Origin: Chitinophagaceae bacterium
GTDB lineage: Bacteria; Bacteroidota; Bacteroidia; Chitinophagales; Chitinophagaceae
DNA: 64,000 nt
NCBI GenBank assembly: GCA_016722465.1
Contig: JADKJC010000001.1
Coordinates: 372,001-436,000, forward strand
Reading direction: 5' to 3'
Below the pieces are notes generated by a model that saw nothing but the letters and a program-made list of their open reading frames with translations, searched no databases and was not told the DNA's origin. The position numbers and the translations under genes are program-made. Shown here piece after piece: positions 55,498-64,000 of this stretch. The first letter of the stretch is position 1. Each line of letters begins with the position of its first letter.

Positions 55498-55660
55498 TGG
55501 AAGAAAAATAAAATAATTTTCCGCTATGCTGTAAGAAACCGGGAAAACCTGCTACTAATAAGATCGGCAGATAAAATATCAGCAACCGTTCATAAAATCT
55601 TTTTAAAGTATAGCCATGATCATGTATAATTTCACTATTCTTACATTCTAATTCCACACC

Positions 55661-56599
55661 ATGAACATTTTAGAACTGCAACACCTCAGAAAATATTTTG
55701 CCACTCAAAAAGCAGTCGACGACATCAGCTTTGAAATAAAACAGGGAAGCATTTTTGGCTTGCTCGGTCCGAATGGGGCCGGCAAAACCACGTTGTTGCG
55801 AATGATCACCGGTATCTTTTACCCGGATGAAGGCAATATCGTTTTCAATGGGAGAAAATTCGACCCCAATAATGACATCCGATACATCGGCTATATGCCG
55901 GAAGAAAAAGGATTGTACAAAAAAATGAAAATCGGTGAACAGGCGCTGTACCTGGCACAGTTAAAAGGACTGAGCCGGTCTGATGCCATGCAGAAGACAA
56001 AAGAATGGTTTGTAAAATTTGAGATGCAAAGCTGGTGGAACAAAAAAGTGGAAGACCTGAGCAAGGGCATGCAACAAAAGCTGCAGTTTGTTACCACTGT
56101 ATTGCATGAACCAAAGCTGATCATACTGGATGAACCATTCAGCGGTCTTGATCCTGTAAATACAAATCTCATCAAAGAGGAAATCTATAACCTGGCACAA
56201 AATGGCAGTACGGTTATTTTCAGTACACACAGGATGGAGCAGGTAGAAGAAATATGTGATCATATTGTACTGGTGAATAAGGGCAAAAAAATCCTTGACG
56301 GAACGGTGATGGATGTAAAGAACCAGTTTAAGGAAAATATTTTTCAGCTCGGTGCCAAAACAGATGCACACCATCTTGCCACTTATATATTTGAAGTAAT
56401 CAAACACCAGCCGGAAAAACTGCTGCTGAAGTTACAGCATGACAGTACCCCCAATGATGTGCTCAAATATTTCATTAACCAACATATCAGCATCAACTCC
56501 TTTAACGAGGTGCTACCGTCACTCAACGAGATCTTTATCAAACTGGTAGAAGGAACACCGGAAGCAAGACAGTTTGAAAAAGCAGAAGTCAAAAGTTAA
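55661..56599 (+). CDS. ABC transporter ATP-binding protein
   Basis: The 312-residue ATPase has Walker A GLLGPNGAGKTTLLRM (about 33-48), the Q-loop region YMPEEKGLY, signature DLSKGMQQKLQFV, Walker B LIILDEPFSGLDPV and the H-loop STHRMEQV. The C-terminal 80 residues match the extension (DUF4162-like) common in NatA-type exporters. The permease gene starts 63 nt later. The pair is probably a drug, ion or lipid exporter; the substrate is unknown. Confidence 0.93.
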   Translation: MNILELQHLRKYFATQKAVDDISFEIKQGSIFGLLGPNGAGKTTLLRMITGIFYPDEGNIVFNGRKFDPNNDIRYIGYMPEEKGLYKKMKIGEQALYLAQLKGLSRSDAMQKTKEWFVKFEMQSWWNKKVEDLSKGMQQKLQFVTTVLHEPKLIILDEPFSGLDPVNTNLIKEEIYNLAQNGSTVIFSTHRMEQVEEICDHIVLVNKGKKILDGTVMDVKNQFKENIFQLGAKTDAHHLATYIFEVIKHQPEKLLLKLQHDSTPNDVLKYFINQHISINSFNEVLPSLNEIFIKLVEGTPEARQFEKAEVKS

Positions 56600-56662
56600 A
56601 AATCAAAAATCTGAACCTGCTAGGCTCACTAAACTTTCTAAACAAAAAAAGCTACATACTGT

Positions 56663-57976
56663 ATGAGCAAGATTTCCCTCATTATAAAAAGAGAATACAT
56701 TACCAGGGTACGCAATAAAACATTTTTGTTATCTACTTTTTTGCTGCCGATCGTAATGATCCTTTTCATATTTGGTACAGCATTCTTTGCGGCCTCTTCC
56801 AAAGACAAACTGAAAAAAATTGCGGTGGTGAATGATCCTGGTTATTTTAAGGCCAACTTAAAGACAGACAGCACAAGACTGAGTTTTGATTTTGCTGCCG
56901 GCATTGACAGCGTTAATTATCAAAGCAAAGGTTACGATGCAGTGCTGAACCTTCAGCAGGATGCTGCCGGAAGAAAATTCATCATTCACTCTTCCAAACA
57001 AATTGGAATTGATACCAAAAGGAACATTGAAGAAAGGTTGGACCAGGCTTATGAAAATTACCAGCTGCAGCAAAAGGGCATCCGCAAAGAAATACTGGAC
57101 AGCATCAACAGGCTTTCTTCCGGTGCCTATAAAATTGAAAACAGGGTGACTGATGAACAAGGCAAATCAGCAGAAGTAAATGCAGCTGTTAATTACGGCG
57201 TTGGTTTTGGCAGCGGTATTCTAATCTATATCACCATGTTTATTTTTGGTGCCATGGTAATGAGGGGTGTGATGGAAGAAAAAACAAACCGCATTGCAGA
57301 AGTGATGATCAGCAGTGTAAAACCATTTGAACTCATGATGGGAAAAATATTAGGCATTGCTGCAGTAGGATTAACACAGCTGGTGTTATGGGCTGTACTC
57401 ATTACAGTATTGTCATCTGCTGCAGCTGCGTTTTTTTCAGGCGAAGCGCTGCAGCAGGCCAGCGAAGCAGGTAAATCAATGCCAATGAGTGGCAACAATG
57501 CCGCCATGGCAGGTAAATTTGCAGAAATGAGCAAAGCATTTGGCAGCGTAAACTGGCTGCTGGTGTTAAGCTGTTTTGCTTTTTATTTTTTAGGTGGTTA
57601 TTTGTTTTATGCCTCGTTGTTTGCAGCCATTGGCAGTGTAATCAATGAAGATCCACAGGAAGCTCAATCGCTGATGCTGCCCATTACCATGCCAATCATT
57701 TTTGCATTCATCATTTTAAGCAGCAACTTAAATACCCCCGACAGCCCGGTAATGGTTTGGGCCAGCATGATACCCTTTACTTCACCCATTGTAATGATGG
57801 GCAGGATACCAAGCGGTGTACCCTGGTACCAGCTATTGGCTTCCATGGCATTGCTTGTTGCTGGTTTTATTTTCACCACCTGGCTGGCGGGAAAAATTTA
57901 CCGCACCGGTATCTTAATGTATGGCAAAAAAGCATCCTGGAAAGAAATGTTCAAATGGGCTTTCAGGAAATCTTAA
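56663..57976 (+). CDS. ABC transporter permease (NatB/ABC-2 type)
   Basis: The 437-residue protein starts with IIKREYITRVRNKTFLLSTFLLPIVMILFIF (first helix). A long periplasmic region of about 130 residues follows, then five more helices (GVGFGSGILIYITMFIFGAMVMRGVMEEKTNRIAEVMISSVKPFELMMGKI is the typical ABC2 motif). It pairs with the ATPase upstream. Confidence 0.9.
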   Translation: MSKISLIIKREYITRVRNKTFLLSTFLLPIVMILFIFGTAFFAASSKDKLKKIAVVNDPGYFKANLKTDSTRLSFDFAAGIDSVNYQSKGYDAVLNLQQDAAGRKFIIHSSKQIGIDTKRNIEERLDQAYENYQLQQKGIRKEILDSINRLSSGAYKIENRVTDEQGKSAEVNAAVNYGVGFGSGILIYITMFIFGAMVMRGVMEEKTNRIAEVMISSVKPFELMMGKILGIAAVGLTQLVLWAVLITVLSSAAAAFFSGEALQQASEAGKSMPMSGNNAAMAGKFAEMSKAFGSVNWLLVLSCFAFYFLGGYLFYASLFAAIGSVINEDPQEAQSLMLPITMPIIFAFIILSSNLNTPDSPVMVWASMIPFTSPIVMMGRIPSGVPWYQLLASMALLVAGFIFTTWLAGKIYRTGILMYGKKASWKEMFKWAFRKS

Positions 57977-58018
57977 GAAGAAAGGAATACCTTTACGATA
58001 ATACACAAACTGAAAACA

Positions 58019-58318
58019 ATGTTTACAAAACTCTTACCAGCGATAGCTATAACAGCTTTACTATTTTCGTGTGGAGCAAACGAAAAAAAAACAGAAACAC
58101 CTGCAGCAGCTATGCAGCATCATGACAGCACTGCTGTTCAAAAACCCGATTTTACAATGGTGCATTTTGACCTGGACAAAGACTTATCCTGCGGCATGCC
58201 TGTAAAAGCCGGCGTGGAAGATACTGCCCATTACAAAGGCAAGGTATATGGCTTTTGTGCAAAAGAATGTAAGGAAGATTTTTTGAAAGATCCGGAAGCT
58301 GCACTGGCAAAAAAATAA
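58019..58318 (+). CDS. YHS-domain lipoprotein
   Basis: A 99-residue lipoprotein (AITALLFSC) carries a YHS-type domain: LSCGMPVKAGVEDTAHYKGKVYGFCAKECKEDFLKDPEAAL. Its cysteines (SCGMPV; FCAKECK) suggest metal binding, as in relatives linked to copper handling. It begins 42 nt after the permease and ends 7 nt from the convergent Wzz gene. Confidence 0.85.
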   Translation: MFTKLLPAIAITALLFSCGANEKKTETPAAAMQHHDSTAVQKPDFTMVHFDLDKDLSCGMPVKAGVEDTAHYKGKVYGFCAKECKEDFLKDPEAALAKK

Positions 58319-58325
58319 TTGCTGC

Positions 58326-59330
58326 TTAGCTCCCAAAAATACTTTTGTGAATTTCTGCTTTGCCAAAGCGATACAGCAACCCGCTTATCAGCACAATTGT
58401 GCCAATAAAACTGCCCGCCAGAAATCCAAGTATCATCAGCAACAAAACCGGCTGTGATGTTTCATCAAAAGGCGCATTGGGCTTGTCCAGTACCGCAATA
58501 ATGGGTGTTACTTTTTGCAGGCGCCATACGGCTTCATCCCTGTTGTTGATATACATATCCCGCTGGCGTAATATTCTTGTTTTTTCTGAGCTTACATTTT
58601 CTTTTGGTATGGCATACTCCAGCAGGTCGGGCGGTGTGAACAGTGTGCGTTGCTGCATACCGATCGCTTCCCTGTCAACCCTGTTGATCATGCGTTGCAA
58701 TGAATCAATTTTATCCAATGTGAAATTATAATCGTCCAATGCTTTCTGCCGCTTGAGTTCTATATAAAACTTCGAGAGCTTTTCTATCATCACATTGGAG
58801 ATGGGTGTGATCAGTTCCTGCTTTGTGCCGGTAAAATATAATTCCAGCACTCCATTCTTACTCATCTTGGCATTGATTCCGGGCTTTAATATCTCACCTG
58901 CCTCCACAGATAGTACAATACTGTCGTTGGGTATCACAATATTTTTTGCAAACAATGTCTTGTGGTCATTGATATCATTCATAACCAGTTCCCCGATCAT
59001 TTTATTGTTAAACTGAGGCAGCCTTGTCATGGCAACAGATTCCCTCATGCGGCGGCTGAAAGCCAGTTCAATAATATTAATGGTGGCTTCGTTGCTGAAA
59101 GATTTTGGTGCATCACTCAATCCTAAAATACCATTGAGCATACTGTTTGAAATAGCATTATCTGATGGAGAGGTTAAAGGAAACACCGTTGCCTTTGCCG
59201 TATAAGTGGTTCTTTTTCCACGGGCATAAAAAAAAGCCAGTATTGCCAGTAACATGCCGGCAGCCAGTATGATCGTTTTATACCGCCTGATCTTTTTTAC
59301 AATCACCTGCAATAATTCTGTTGTATTCAC
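58326..59330 (-). CDS. Wzz-like chain-length determinant protein
   Basis: The 334-residue inner-membrane protein has an N-terminal helix (IILAAGMLLAILAFFYA), the Wzz family stretch TYTAKATVFPLTSPSDNA, a large periplasmic helical region with MQRMINRVDREAI, and a C-terminal helix (LLLMILGFLAGSFIGTIVLISGLLY). No tyrosine-kinase domain is attached. It follows the Wza-like gene by 17 nt and should control polysaccharide length or export. Confidence 0.88.
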   Translation of the reverse strand: MNTTELLQVIVKKIRRYKTIILAAGMLLAILAFFYARGKRTTYTAKATVFPLTSPSDNAISNSMLNGILGLSDAPKSFSNEATINIIELAFSRRMRESVAMTRLPQFNNKMIGELVMNDINDHKTLFAKNIVIPNDSIVLSVEAGEILKPGINAKMSKNGVLELYFTGTKQELITPISNVMIEKLSKFYIELKRQKALDDYNFTLDKIDSLQRMINRVDREAIGMQQRTLFTPPDLLEYAIPKENVSSEKTRILRQRDMYINNRDEAVWRLQKVTPIIAVLDKPNAPFDETSQPVLLLMILGFLAGSFIGTIVLISGLLYRFGKAEIHKSIFGS

Positions 59331-59347
59331 CGCAACTATTTTATTGA

Positions 59348-61744
59348 TTATTTTAACAATAAGTAAGTAACTACCAATGGTATGGTAGCGGTAAGCCCCT
59401 GCACCACCGCATTACCAATGTCTTTGCCTTCCGGCCTTTCAGGCACTGTGATTACACAGCCTTCTTCTATTTTCGGATAAAAATGCATGAAAAAGAAATT
59501 CCTGGTACGCCTACTCTTGCCATTGGCATAAGTAACAAATATTCTTTTTCTCCATGGCCTGATGCCAAAACCTCCGGCCTTATCGATATAATTGCTGAGG
59601 CTGGTATTGTCTTTGTCAAATGCAATTTTAAGTGGCGATTGCACTTTACCCTGCACCGTTACAAAAGGGTTTACTTCCGGTATGTAAATGACATCATCAT
59701 CCTGCAGCACAATATCATACTTACCGCCCTTTTCTTTCATGGCATTCAACAGGTCAATACTGATGGGCTGTTCCAGGTTATTCAGTATTGCGTTTCCTTC
59801 TGCCGCAATGGCCCTTCCGGCAGAATCTTTTTTCGGTTTGTTCAATATCCTGTCTCTTACATAATCACTTTTCTTACGGTACAGCATCGCACCGGCCAGA
59901 TTGGCATTGTCCAGTATACCTCCTGCTCTTTCAATGTAAGAGGAAAGACGTTCGTATTTATCCAGCCTTGGATAAGCTCCCTGGTATTTTACCAGGCCAA
60001 TGATCTGTACATTTTCCTGCATTGAAAAAGTGGGGTTCTTTCTTACATGCACCTGGTCGTAAGGACGCAGCACCACTTTTGCAGCAGCAGAATCTAACTC
60101 AAGACTTGAATTGATATTGTATGACCTTACTACTGTTTGGGTAGGTTTTAATCCCTGCTTTGCAGAATCGATGTCAATGATACTTGCAATTTCCAGTCTT
60201 CCAAATTCAGCAGAAGGCCGCAGGCCGCCAGACAGGTAAATAAGATCCTGCAGCGTCATCCCACCATACTTTCTCACTTTGCCTTCTTTTCTTACTTCAC
60301 CATCTATAAATACATACTGCTGTTCACCAAATTCACTGGTACTGAACAACTGTATCATATCGTTGGGCTGCAGCAATACATTGCTGATGCTGGCAACATT
60401 ACCGTTACCATATTCTGTTAGGTTGATCTCCAGTTTATCTGATTTGATATTGGTAGAATCGCCTGCACCACGGAATATATAAGCTCTTGGCAGGTAAGTG
60501 CTGGAAGTAATACCACCTGCACGGTTGATGATATCAAACAAGCGGTCGTTCGATCTTATTTCATACACGCCGGGATAAGCCACCGCACCATTCAATTCTA
60601 CTTTGTTGATAATGCCTGATTTTACTATATCCACTTTAATAATATCGCCGTCCATCAAGTCATAATCCTGGTCTTTCATTTTGATGATAGCGGTAGCATT
60701 CACATCATGTATTACCTGCCGTTCATTTTCGGAACGGATTATTTTTACTGCAGAAGAAAATGCATCCGAAGTAAAGCCACCGGAATATTGTATCAGCGCC
60801 TTCATACCCTCACTTGTTTTTAACTGGTAGAACATAGGCCTTTTAAACTGCCCCGTTGCCAATACTTTTTTCTGTGCAAAGGTCACCACGATAAAATCAT
60901 TGTTTTGCAGGTACACCCTTTTGCCCACATCGCCATTGTTTAAGTATTTGTATACATCCAATACTTCTATCACTTTGCCATTCCGCTTTACGAGTATCTC
61001 TCTAAGGTTCCCATATTCAGAAATACCGCCGGCAAGGCCAATGGCATTATAAGCATTTGAAAAAGCAGATAAAATTTTGGGGCCGGGATTGAGTACTTCA
61101 CCCACTACATTAACATTGATGGTACGTGGCTGGCCCAGGGTAACCTGTATGTTGGTGCCTGCAGGCACCATGGTATTAAATCTTGCAGCAATGATCTGCT
61201 GTGCATTGTCAAATGTTAATCCCTGCACCGTTATTTTACCAAGCCCCGATGGAAAAATGGCGCCATCCCTTGCCACAATATAATCCTCCTGGTATTCACC
61301 GCCGCCCCACAGCGAAACAATGATATGGTCGCCCACGCCAATGGGATAGTCCGCTGGCGGAATGGATAATTCCGACACATCATTCATCGCAGCGTTTTGA
61401 AAAATGTTGGCACCATAAGTGTCATCTGGCCGGTAGAAACTTCTTTTGAGATTATCACCCTGCGTACTGTCTTTTTCCAGGCGCTTGTTTTCAAGGCGCT
61501 TTTTTATTTCAGGATTTACTTTGTTCCTGTCGCCACCGGTATTATTTTTTTGCTGGTTATTGTCTTTAAAAAAACTTTCAAATCCGCTCTTGGTCATGGA
61601 AGTTGGATTGACCGCACCCGGCACCAGTTCATTCAACTGTTGGGCAGGCGGCTGTGCAGACACAGTATTTACCAATACTGTTATTAAGCATAACAATAGC
61701 TTGAATTTCTTTCTGAGGATCAATTGGATAGTCTGCATTATCAT
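59348..61744 (-). CDS. Wza-like polysaccharide export protein with multiple SLBB domains
   Basis: The signal peptide (LILRKKFKLLLCLITVLVNTVSAQ) precedes a poly-export domain (YPIGVGDHIIVSLWGGGEYQEDYIVARDGAIFPSGLGKITVQG), then repeated SLBB motifs (INVNVVGEVLNPGP; KVELNGAVAYPGVYE; VFIDGEVRKEGKVRKYGG; VQIIGLVKYQGAYPRLDKYERLSSYIERAGG; VTVQGKVQSPLKIAFD). One membrane helix sits at the end (VVQGLTATIPLVVTYLLL). This is the outer-membrane channel for capsule or exopolysaccharide. ATG 61783 is in frame further up; 61744 gives a better signal peptide. Confidence 0.9.
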   Translation of the reverse strand: MIMQTIQLILRKKFKLLLCLITVLVNTVSAQPPAQQLNELVPGAVNPTSMTKSGFESFFKDNNQQKNNTGGDRNKVNPEIKKRLENKRLEKDSTQGDNLKRSFYRPDDTYGANIFQNAAMNDVSELSIPPADYPIGVGDHIIVSLWGGGEYQEDYIVARDGAIFPSGLGKITVQGLTFDNAQQIIAARFNTMVPAGTNIQVTLGQPRTINVNVVGEVLNPGPKILSAFSNAYNAIGLAGGISEYGNLREILVKRNGKVIEVLDVYKYLNNGDVGKRVYLQNNDFIVVTFAQKKVLATGQFKRPMFYQLKTSEGMKALIQYSGGFTSDAFSSAVKIIRSENERQVIHDVNATAIIKMKDQDYDLMDGDIIKVDIVKSGIINKVELNGAVAYPGVYEIRSNDRLFDIINRAGGITSSTYLPRAYIFRGAGDSTNIKSDKLEINLTEYGNGNVASISNVLLQPNDMIQLFSTSEFGEQQYVFIDGEVRKEGKVRKYGGMTLQDLIYLSGGLRPSAEFGRLEIASIIDIDSAKQGLKPTQTVVRSYNINSSLELDSAAAKVVLRPYDQVHVRKNPTFSMQENVQIIGLVKYQGAYPRLDKYERLSSYIERAGGILDNANLAGAMLYRKKSDYVRDRILNKPKKDSAGRAIAAEGNAILNNLEQPISIDLLNAMKEKGGKYDIVLQDDDVIYIPEVNPFVTVQGKVQSPLKIAFDKDNTSLSNYIDKAGGFGIRPWRKRIFVTYANGKSRRTRNFFFMHFYPKIEEGCVITVPERPEGKDIGNAVVQGLTATIPLVVTYLLLK

Positions 61745-61783
61745 TCTCTGTATTGGTAAAAATTTCACCTTAGCAGTTTTCAA

Positions 61784-62033
61784 TCAATGGGTGAGGACGG
61801 GAAAATGATTAGAACCAGACAGCCGGTTTTAGCCAGATTCCCGTAAAAAAACTAAGGACTTATACTATCAAACGAAGAACTGGGGATTTTATTTTGGAGA
61901 AATTCCGTTTTTTGGAAATAAAGTATTGGGAGATGTTCAATAAAAGAAATCAGTGGAGGAATGAGTATTTATTTTTGATGGATTGCAGCTGTGAACCGGC
62001 TATTATAGGACCCAACCGAACCAATTGGCTGGA
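61784..62033. other. Intergenic region, nothing recognised
   Basis: This 250-bp AT-rich space between the Wza-like gene and the nitronate monooxygenase holds no clear ORF, RNA or strong hairpin. It must contain the export-operon promoter on the minus strand. Confidence 0.3.
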
Positions 62034-62972
62034 TTACCGCAATGGTTGTTTTAATGCTGCTTCAAAATCTCCCCATATTTCCCTTACTATTTCAGCCGCT
62101 GGTTTGATGGCGTTGATAATAGCGCTCACCTGCCCGATCTCCAGTTCACCTTCATCCAGGTCACCTTCAAACATGCCTTTTTTAGAACGGCCACGGCCAA
62201 GTAAGTGCTGCAGTTCTTCTGCGGAGGCGCCCTTTTCTTCTGCCACCTGTACCTGCTGGAAGAATTTGTTTTTGATCAACCGAACGGGGGTTAACTTTTT
62301 CAGGGAGAGTTGGGTATCCCCTTCTTTGGTATGGAGAACGGTTTCTTTAAAATTGATATGAGAAGATGCTTCAGGTGTTGCAACAAATCGGCTGCCTAGC
62401 TGAACTGCCTCTGCACCGAGTACCATAGCGGCCAGCATTTGTCTTCCAGTAGCAATACCACCTGCTGCGATCACGGGAATGGTAACAGAATTACATACAG
62501 CAGGAATTAATACCAGCGTGGTGGTTTCTTCCCTTCCATTGTGGCCACCGGCTTCAAACCCTTCTGCCACCACGGCATCACAACCTGCTTCCTGGGCCTT
62601 GAGTGCAAATTTACTGCTGCTTACCACATGAACTACGGTGATACCATGTTCTTTTAGTTTGCTGGTCCAGGTTTTTGGATTGCCGGCAGAACTGAAAACG
62701 ATGGGCACTTTTTCTTCGATGATGATTTGTATATGTTCGGCGATGCTGGGATATAGCAATGGCACATTCACACCAAAAGGCTTGTCTGTTGCAGCCCTGC
62801 ATTTTTGAATGTGTTCCCTTAATACTTCCGGGTACATGCTGCCGCTGCCGATCAATCCCAATCCGCCGGCATTACTAACGGCACTGGCGAGCCGCCATCC
62901 GCTGGCCCAAATCATGCCTGCCTGTATGATGGGGTATTGAATGTTGAAGAGGGAGGTGATTCGGTTGTTCAA
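62034..62972 (-). CDS. Nitronate monooxygenase family protein
   Basis: The 312-residue FMN barrel shows YPIIQAGMIWASGWRLASAVSNAGGLGLIGSGSM, PFGVNVPLL, VVAEGFEAGGHNG, PVIAAGGIATGRQMLAAMVLGAEAVQLGSRFVATPEAS, which are the flavin- and phosphate-binding marks of the 2-nitropropane dioxygenase/enoyl-ACP reductase II family. The exact substrate (nitronate or fatty-acid intermediate) cannot be decided. It stands alone between the export genes and the nucleotidyltransferase. Confidence 0.9.
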   Translation of the reverse strand: MNNRITSLFNIQYPIIQAGMIWASGWRLASAVSNAGGLGLIGSGSMYPEVLREHIQKCRAATDKPFGVNVPLLYPSIAEHIQIIIEEKVPIVFSSAGNPKTWTSKLKEHGITVVHVVSSSKFALKAQEAGCDAVVAEGFEAGGHNGREETTTLVLIPAVCNSVTIPVIAAGGIATGRQMLAAMVLGAEAVQLGSRFVATPEASSHINFKETVLHTKEGDTQLSLKKLTPVRLIKNKFFQQVQVAEEKGASAEELQHLLGRGRSKKGMFEGDLDEGELEIGQVSAIINAIKPAAEIVREIWGDFEAALKQPLR

Positions 62973-62990
62973 TGGTTGTATGGTTATATT

Positions 62991-63149
62991 GTTAAATGGT
63001 TGAATTGCTTATACTGCAGTCACAGAGACATCAATATACAATAAAGGTAAATGATTGAGAAAAGCAATTACACATTGGCTTAGGGTTGTTTTATTCAATC
63101 TGACTATCTGCATCAGCAATAAAACAATTTAACCATGCAGCCATTTAAC
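62991..63149. repeat. Inverted repeat flanking an intergenic stretch
   Basis: GTTAAATGG (62991-62999) and CCATTTAAC (63141-63149) are perfect inverted copies at the two ends of the short gap between genes. Meaning unclear; could be chance in AT-rich DNA. Confidence 0.3.
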
Positions 63150-63150
63150 C

Positions 63151-64000
63151 TTACCCTAAATCTATATCCGTATCATCACCAATATTCAGCGAACGGGTTT
63201 CACCTTTGATGCCGGTATCGCTGCCGATGAGGGATTCATCCAGCACCACATCATATAATTTAGAATAAGAACCAATGATGGATTCTTTTACAATGGTATA
63301 ATTCAACACCGTGTGCTCCCCGATCGAAACGTTGGGGCCAATCACAGAGTTTTTGATTTCACATCCTTCGCCAATACTCACCGGGGGTATGATGATGGTA
63401 TTTTCAAATTTTTCCTGTCCGATCACGGTACCGCCAAACTTTTTCAGCATCGTGGCATTAGATTCCAGCAAGGTTTCCTTTCTACCACAATCAAACCAGT
63501 TATTTACTTTAAAATATTTGAATTTAGCCCCTTGCTGAATCATACATTCGAGGGCATCGGTCAGTGTAAATTCTTCATTGGTCTTTTCCCCATGCTCAAT
63601 GATCTTTTTGATGCAGGAAAACAACACACTGGTTTCTTTGATCTTGTAAATTCCTACCAATGCCAGGTTGCTCTTGGGTATGGCCGGCTTTTCCACCATC
63701 CGGGTAATAAACCCATCGTCATCTACTTCTGCCACCCCAAAATTGCGGGGGTCATCTACTTTCTTCACGCCCAGCATGGAGTGCGGCGATTCCAGCACTT
63801 CCTTTACATTGTATTCGGCAATGGTATCCCCTAACACGATCAGTACTTCCTCATCCCGGTTTACGATCTGCTTGGTAAGGTCGATGGCAAAGCCGGTACC
63901 GTTCCTTTCATTCTGGTAAATGAAATAGTTATTGTGCTGGGGATATTTTTCCCTGATATAATCCTGAATCTTGTCACCGAGGTATCCAACGATGAATACA
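63151..64000 (-). CDS. Sugar nucleotidyltransferase with beta-helix tail (3' part; start off the right edge)
   Basis: The frame is open to the right edge. It reads VFIVGYLGDKIQDYIREKY, NERNGTGFAIDL, VLIVLGDTIAEY, RMVEKPAIPKSNLALVGIYKI and FKVNNWFDCGRKETLLESN, a glucose-1-phosphate thymidylyl- or uridylyltransferase-like fold missing its N-terminal GxGTR loop. The C-terminus is a short left-handed beta-helix (IPPVSIGEGCEIKNSVIGPNVSIGEHTVL). It probably makes an NDP-sugar for surface polysaccharide, which fits the nearby export genes. Confidence 0.85.
   Translation of the reverse strand, partial: VFIVGYLGDKIQDYIREKYPQHNNYFIYQNERNGTGFAIDLTKQIVNRDEEVLIVLGDTIAEYNVKEVLESPHSMLGVKKVDDPRNFGVAEVDDDGFITRMVEKPAIPKSNLALVGIYKIKETSVLFSCIKKIIEHGEKTNEEFTLTDALECMIQQGAKFKYFKVNNWFDCGRKETLLESNATMLKKFGGTVIGQEKFENTIIIPPVSIGEGCEIKNSVIGPNVSIGEHTVLNYTIVKESIIGSYSKLYDVVLDESLIGSDTGIKGETRSLNIGDDTDIDLG

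Overview
The window looks like chromosomal DNA of a Bacteroidota bacterium, most likely from the Chitinophagaceae/Chitinophagales. Evidence: TonB-dependent receptors with a CarboxypepD_reg-like N-terminal domain, a very large secreted beta-rich surface protein, FAS1 and GDSL lipoproteins, DUF3667 and DUF3127 proteins, an operon hisG-D-C-B-H-A-F-(small ORF)-IE with a bifunctional hisB and fused hisIE, promoter-like TAnnTTTG boxes, and no clear Shine-Dalgarno sequences. I see no phage, IS element, plasmid gene or CRISPR array.

Layout. 1-5039: 5' part (>1,679 codons) of a giant repetitive secreted protein whose C-terminus lies off the left edge. 5472-10656: GH53 endo-galactanase lipoprotein, FAS1 lipoprotein and TonB-dependent receptor. 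10793-14675: purC, an M13 metallopeptidase and a PH/SHOCT membrane protein. 14676-22269: complete histidine operon preceded by a transcription attenuator with a histidine-rich leader peptide. 22278-26611: M50 peptidase, enolase-superfamily epimerase and a divergent LRR protein. 26865-36935: glucan metabolism (GH77, alpha-glucan phosphorylase), tpiA with a GlmU-like partner, an SPFH protein and a GDSL lipoprotein. 37061-39535: RidA-like protein and an Nramp transporter fused to a UspA domain. 39540-45174: DUF3667 - mazG - giant NtrY-like histidine kinase. 45302-49439: secreted YD-repeat-like protein, TonB-type outer-membrane protein and a small membrane protein. 49528-51383: tRNA-Pro, tRNA-Ser (with a degenerate partial tRNA-Ser copy) and dnaA. 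51514-58318: two genes that together equal a 5'-nucleotidase, a DUF3127 protein, an FAD oxidoreductase, an ABC exporter and a YHS lipoprotein. 58326-64000: Wzz- and Wza-like polysaccharide export genes, a nitronate monooxygenase and a 3' fragment of a sugar nucleotidyltransferase.

The strongest regulatory discovery is the his leader (22111-22269): promoter, 19-codon leader peptide with five His codons in six positions, four mutually exclusive pairing segments, and an intrinsic terminator. It implies that histidyl-tRNA supply controls the eight-gene operon.

A second pattern is technical but matters to any reader: six genes (GH53, M13 peptidase, M50 peptidase, Nramp, histidine kinase, dnaA) are broken by eight single-base frame changes, each at a homopolymer run. 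Because dnaA is essential and is hit twice, these are most likely base-calling or assembly errors. I therefore annotate them as single intact genes.
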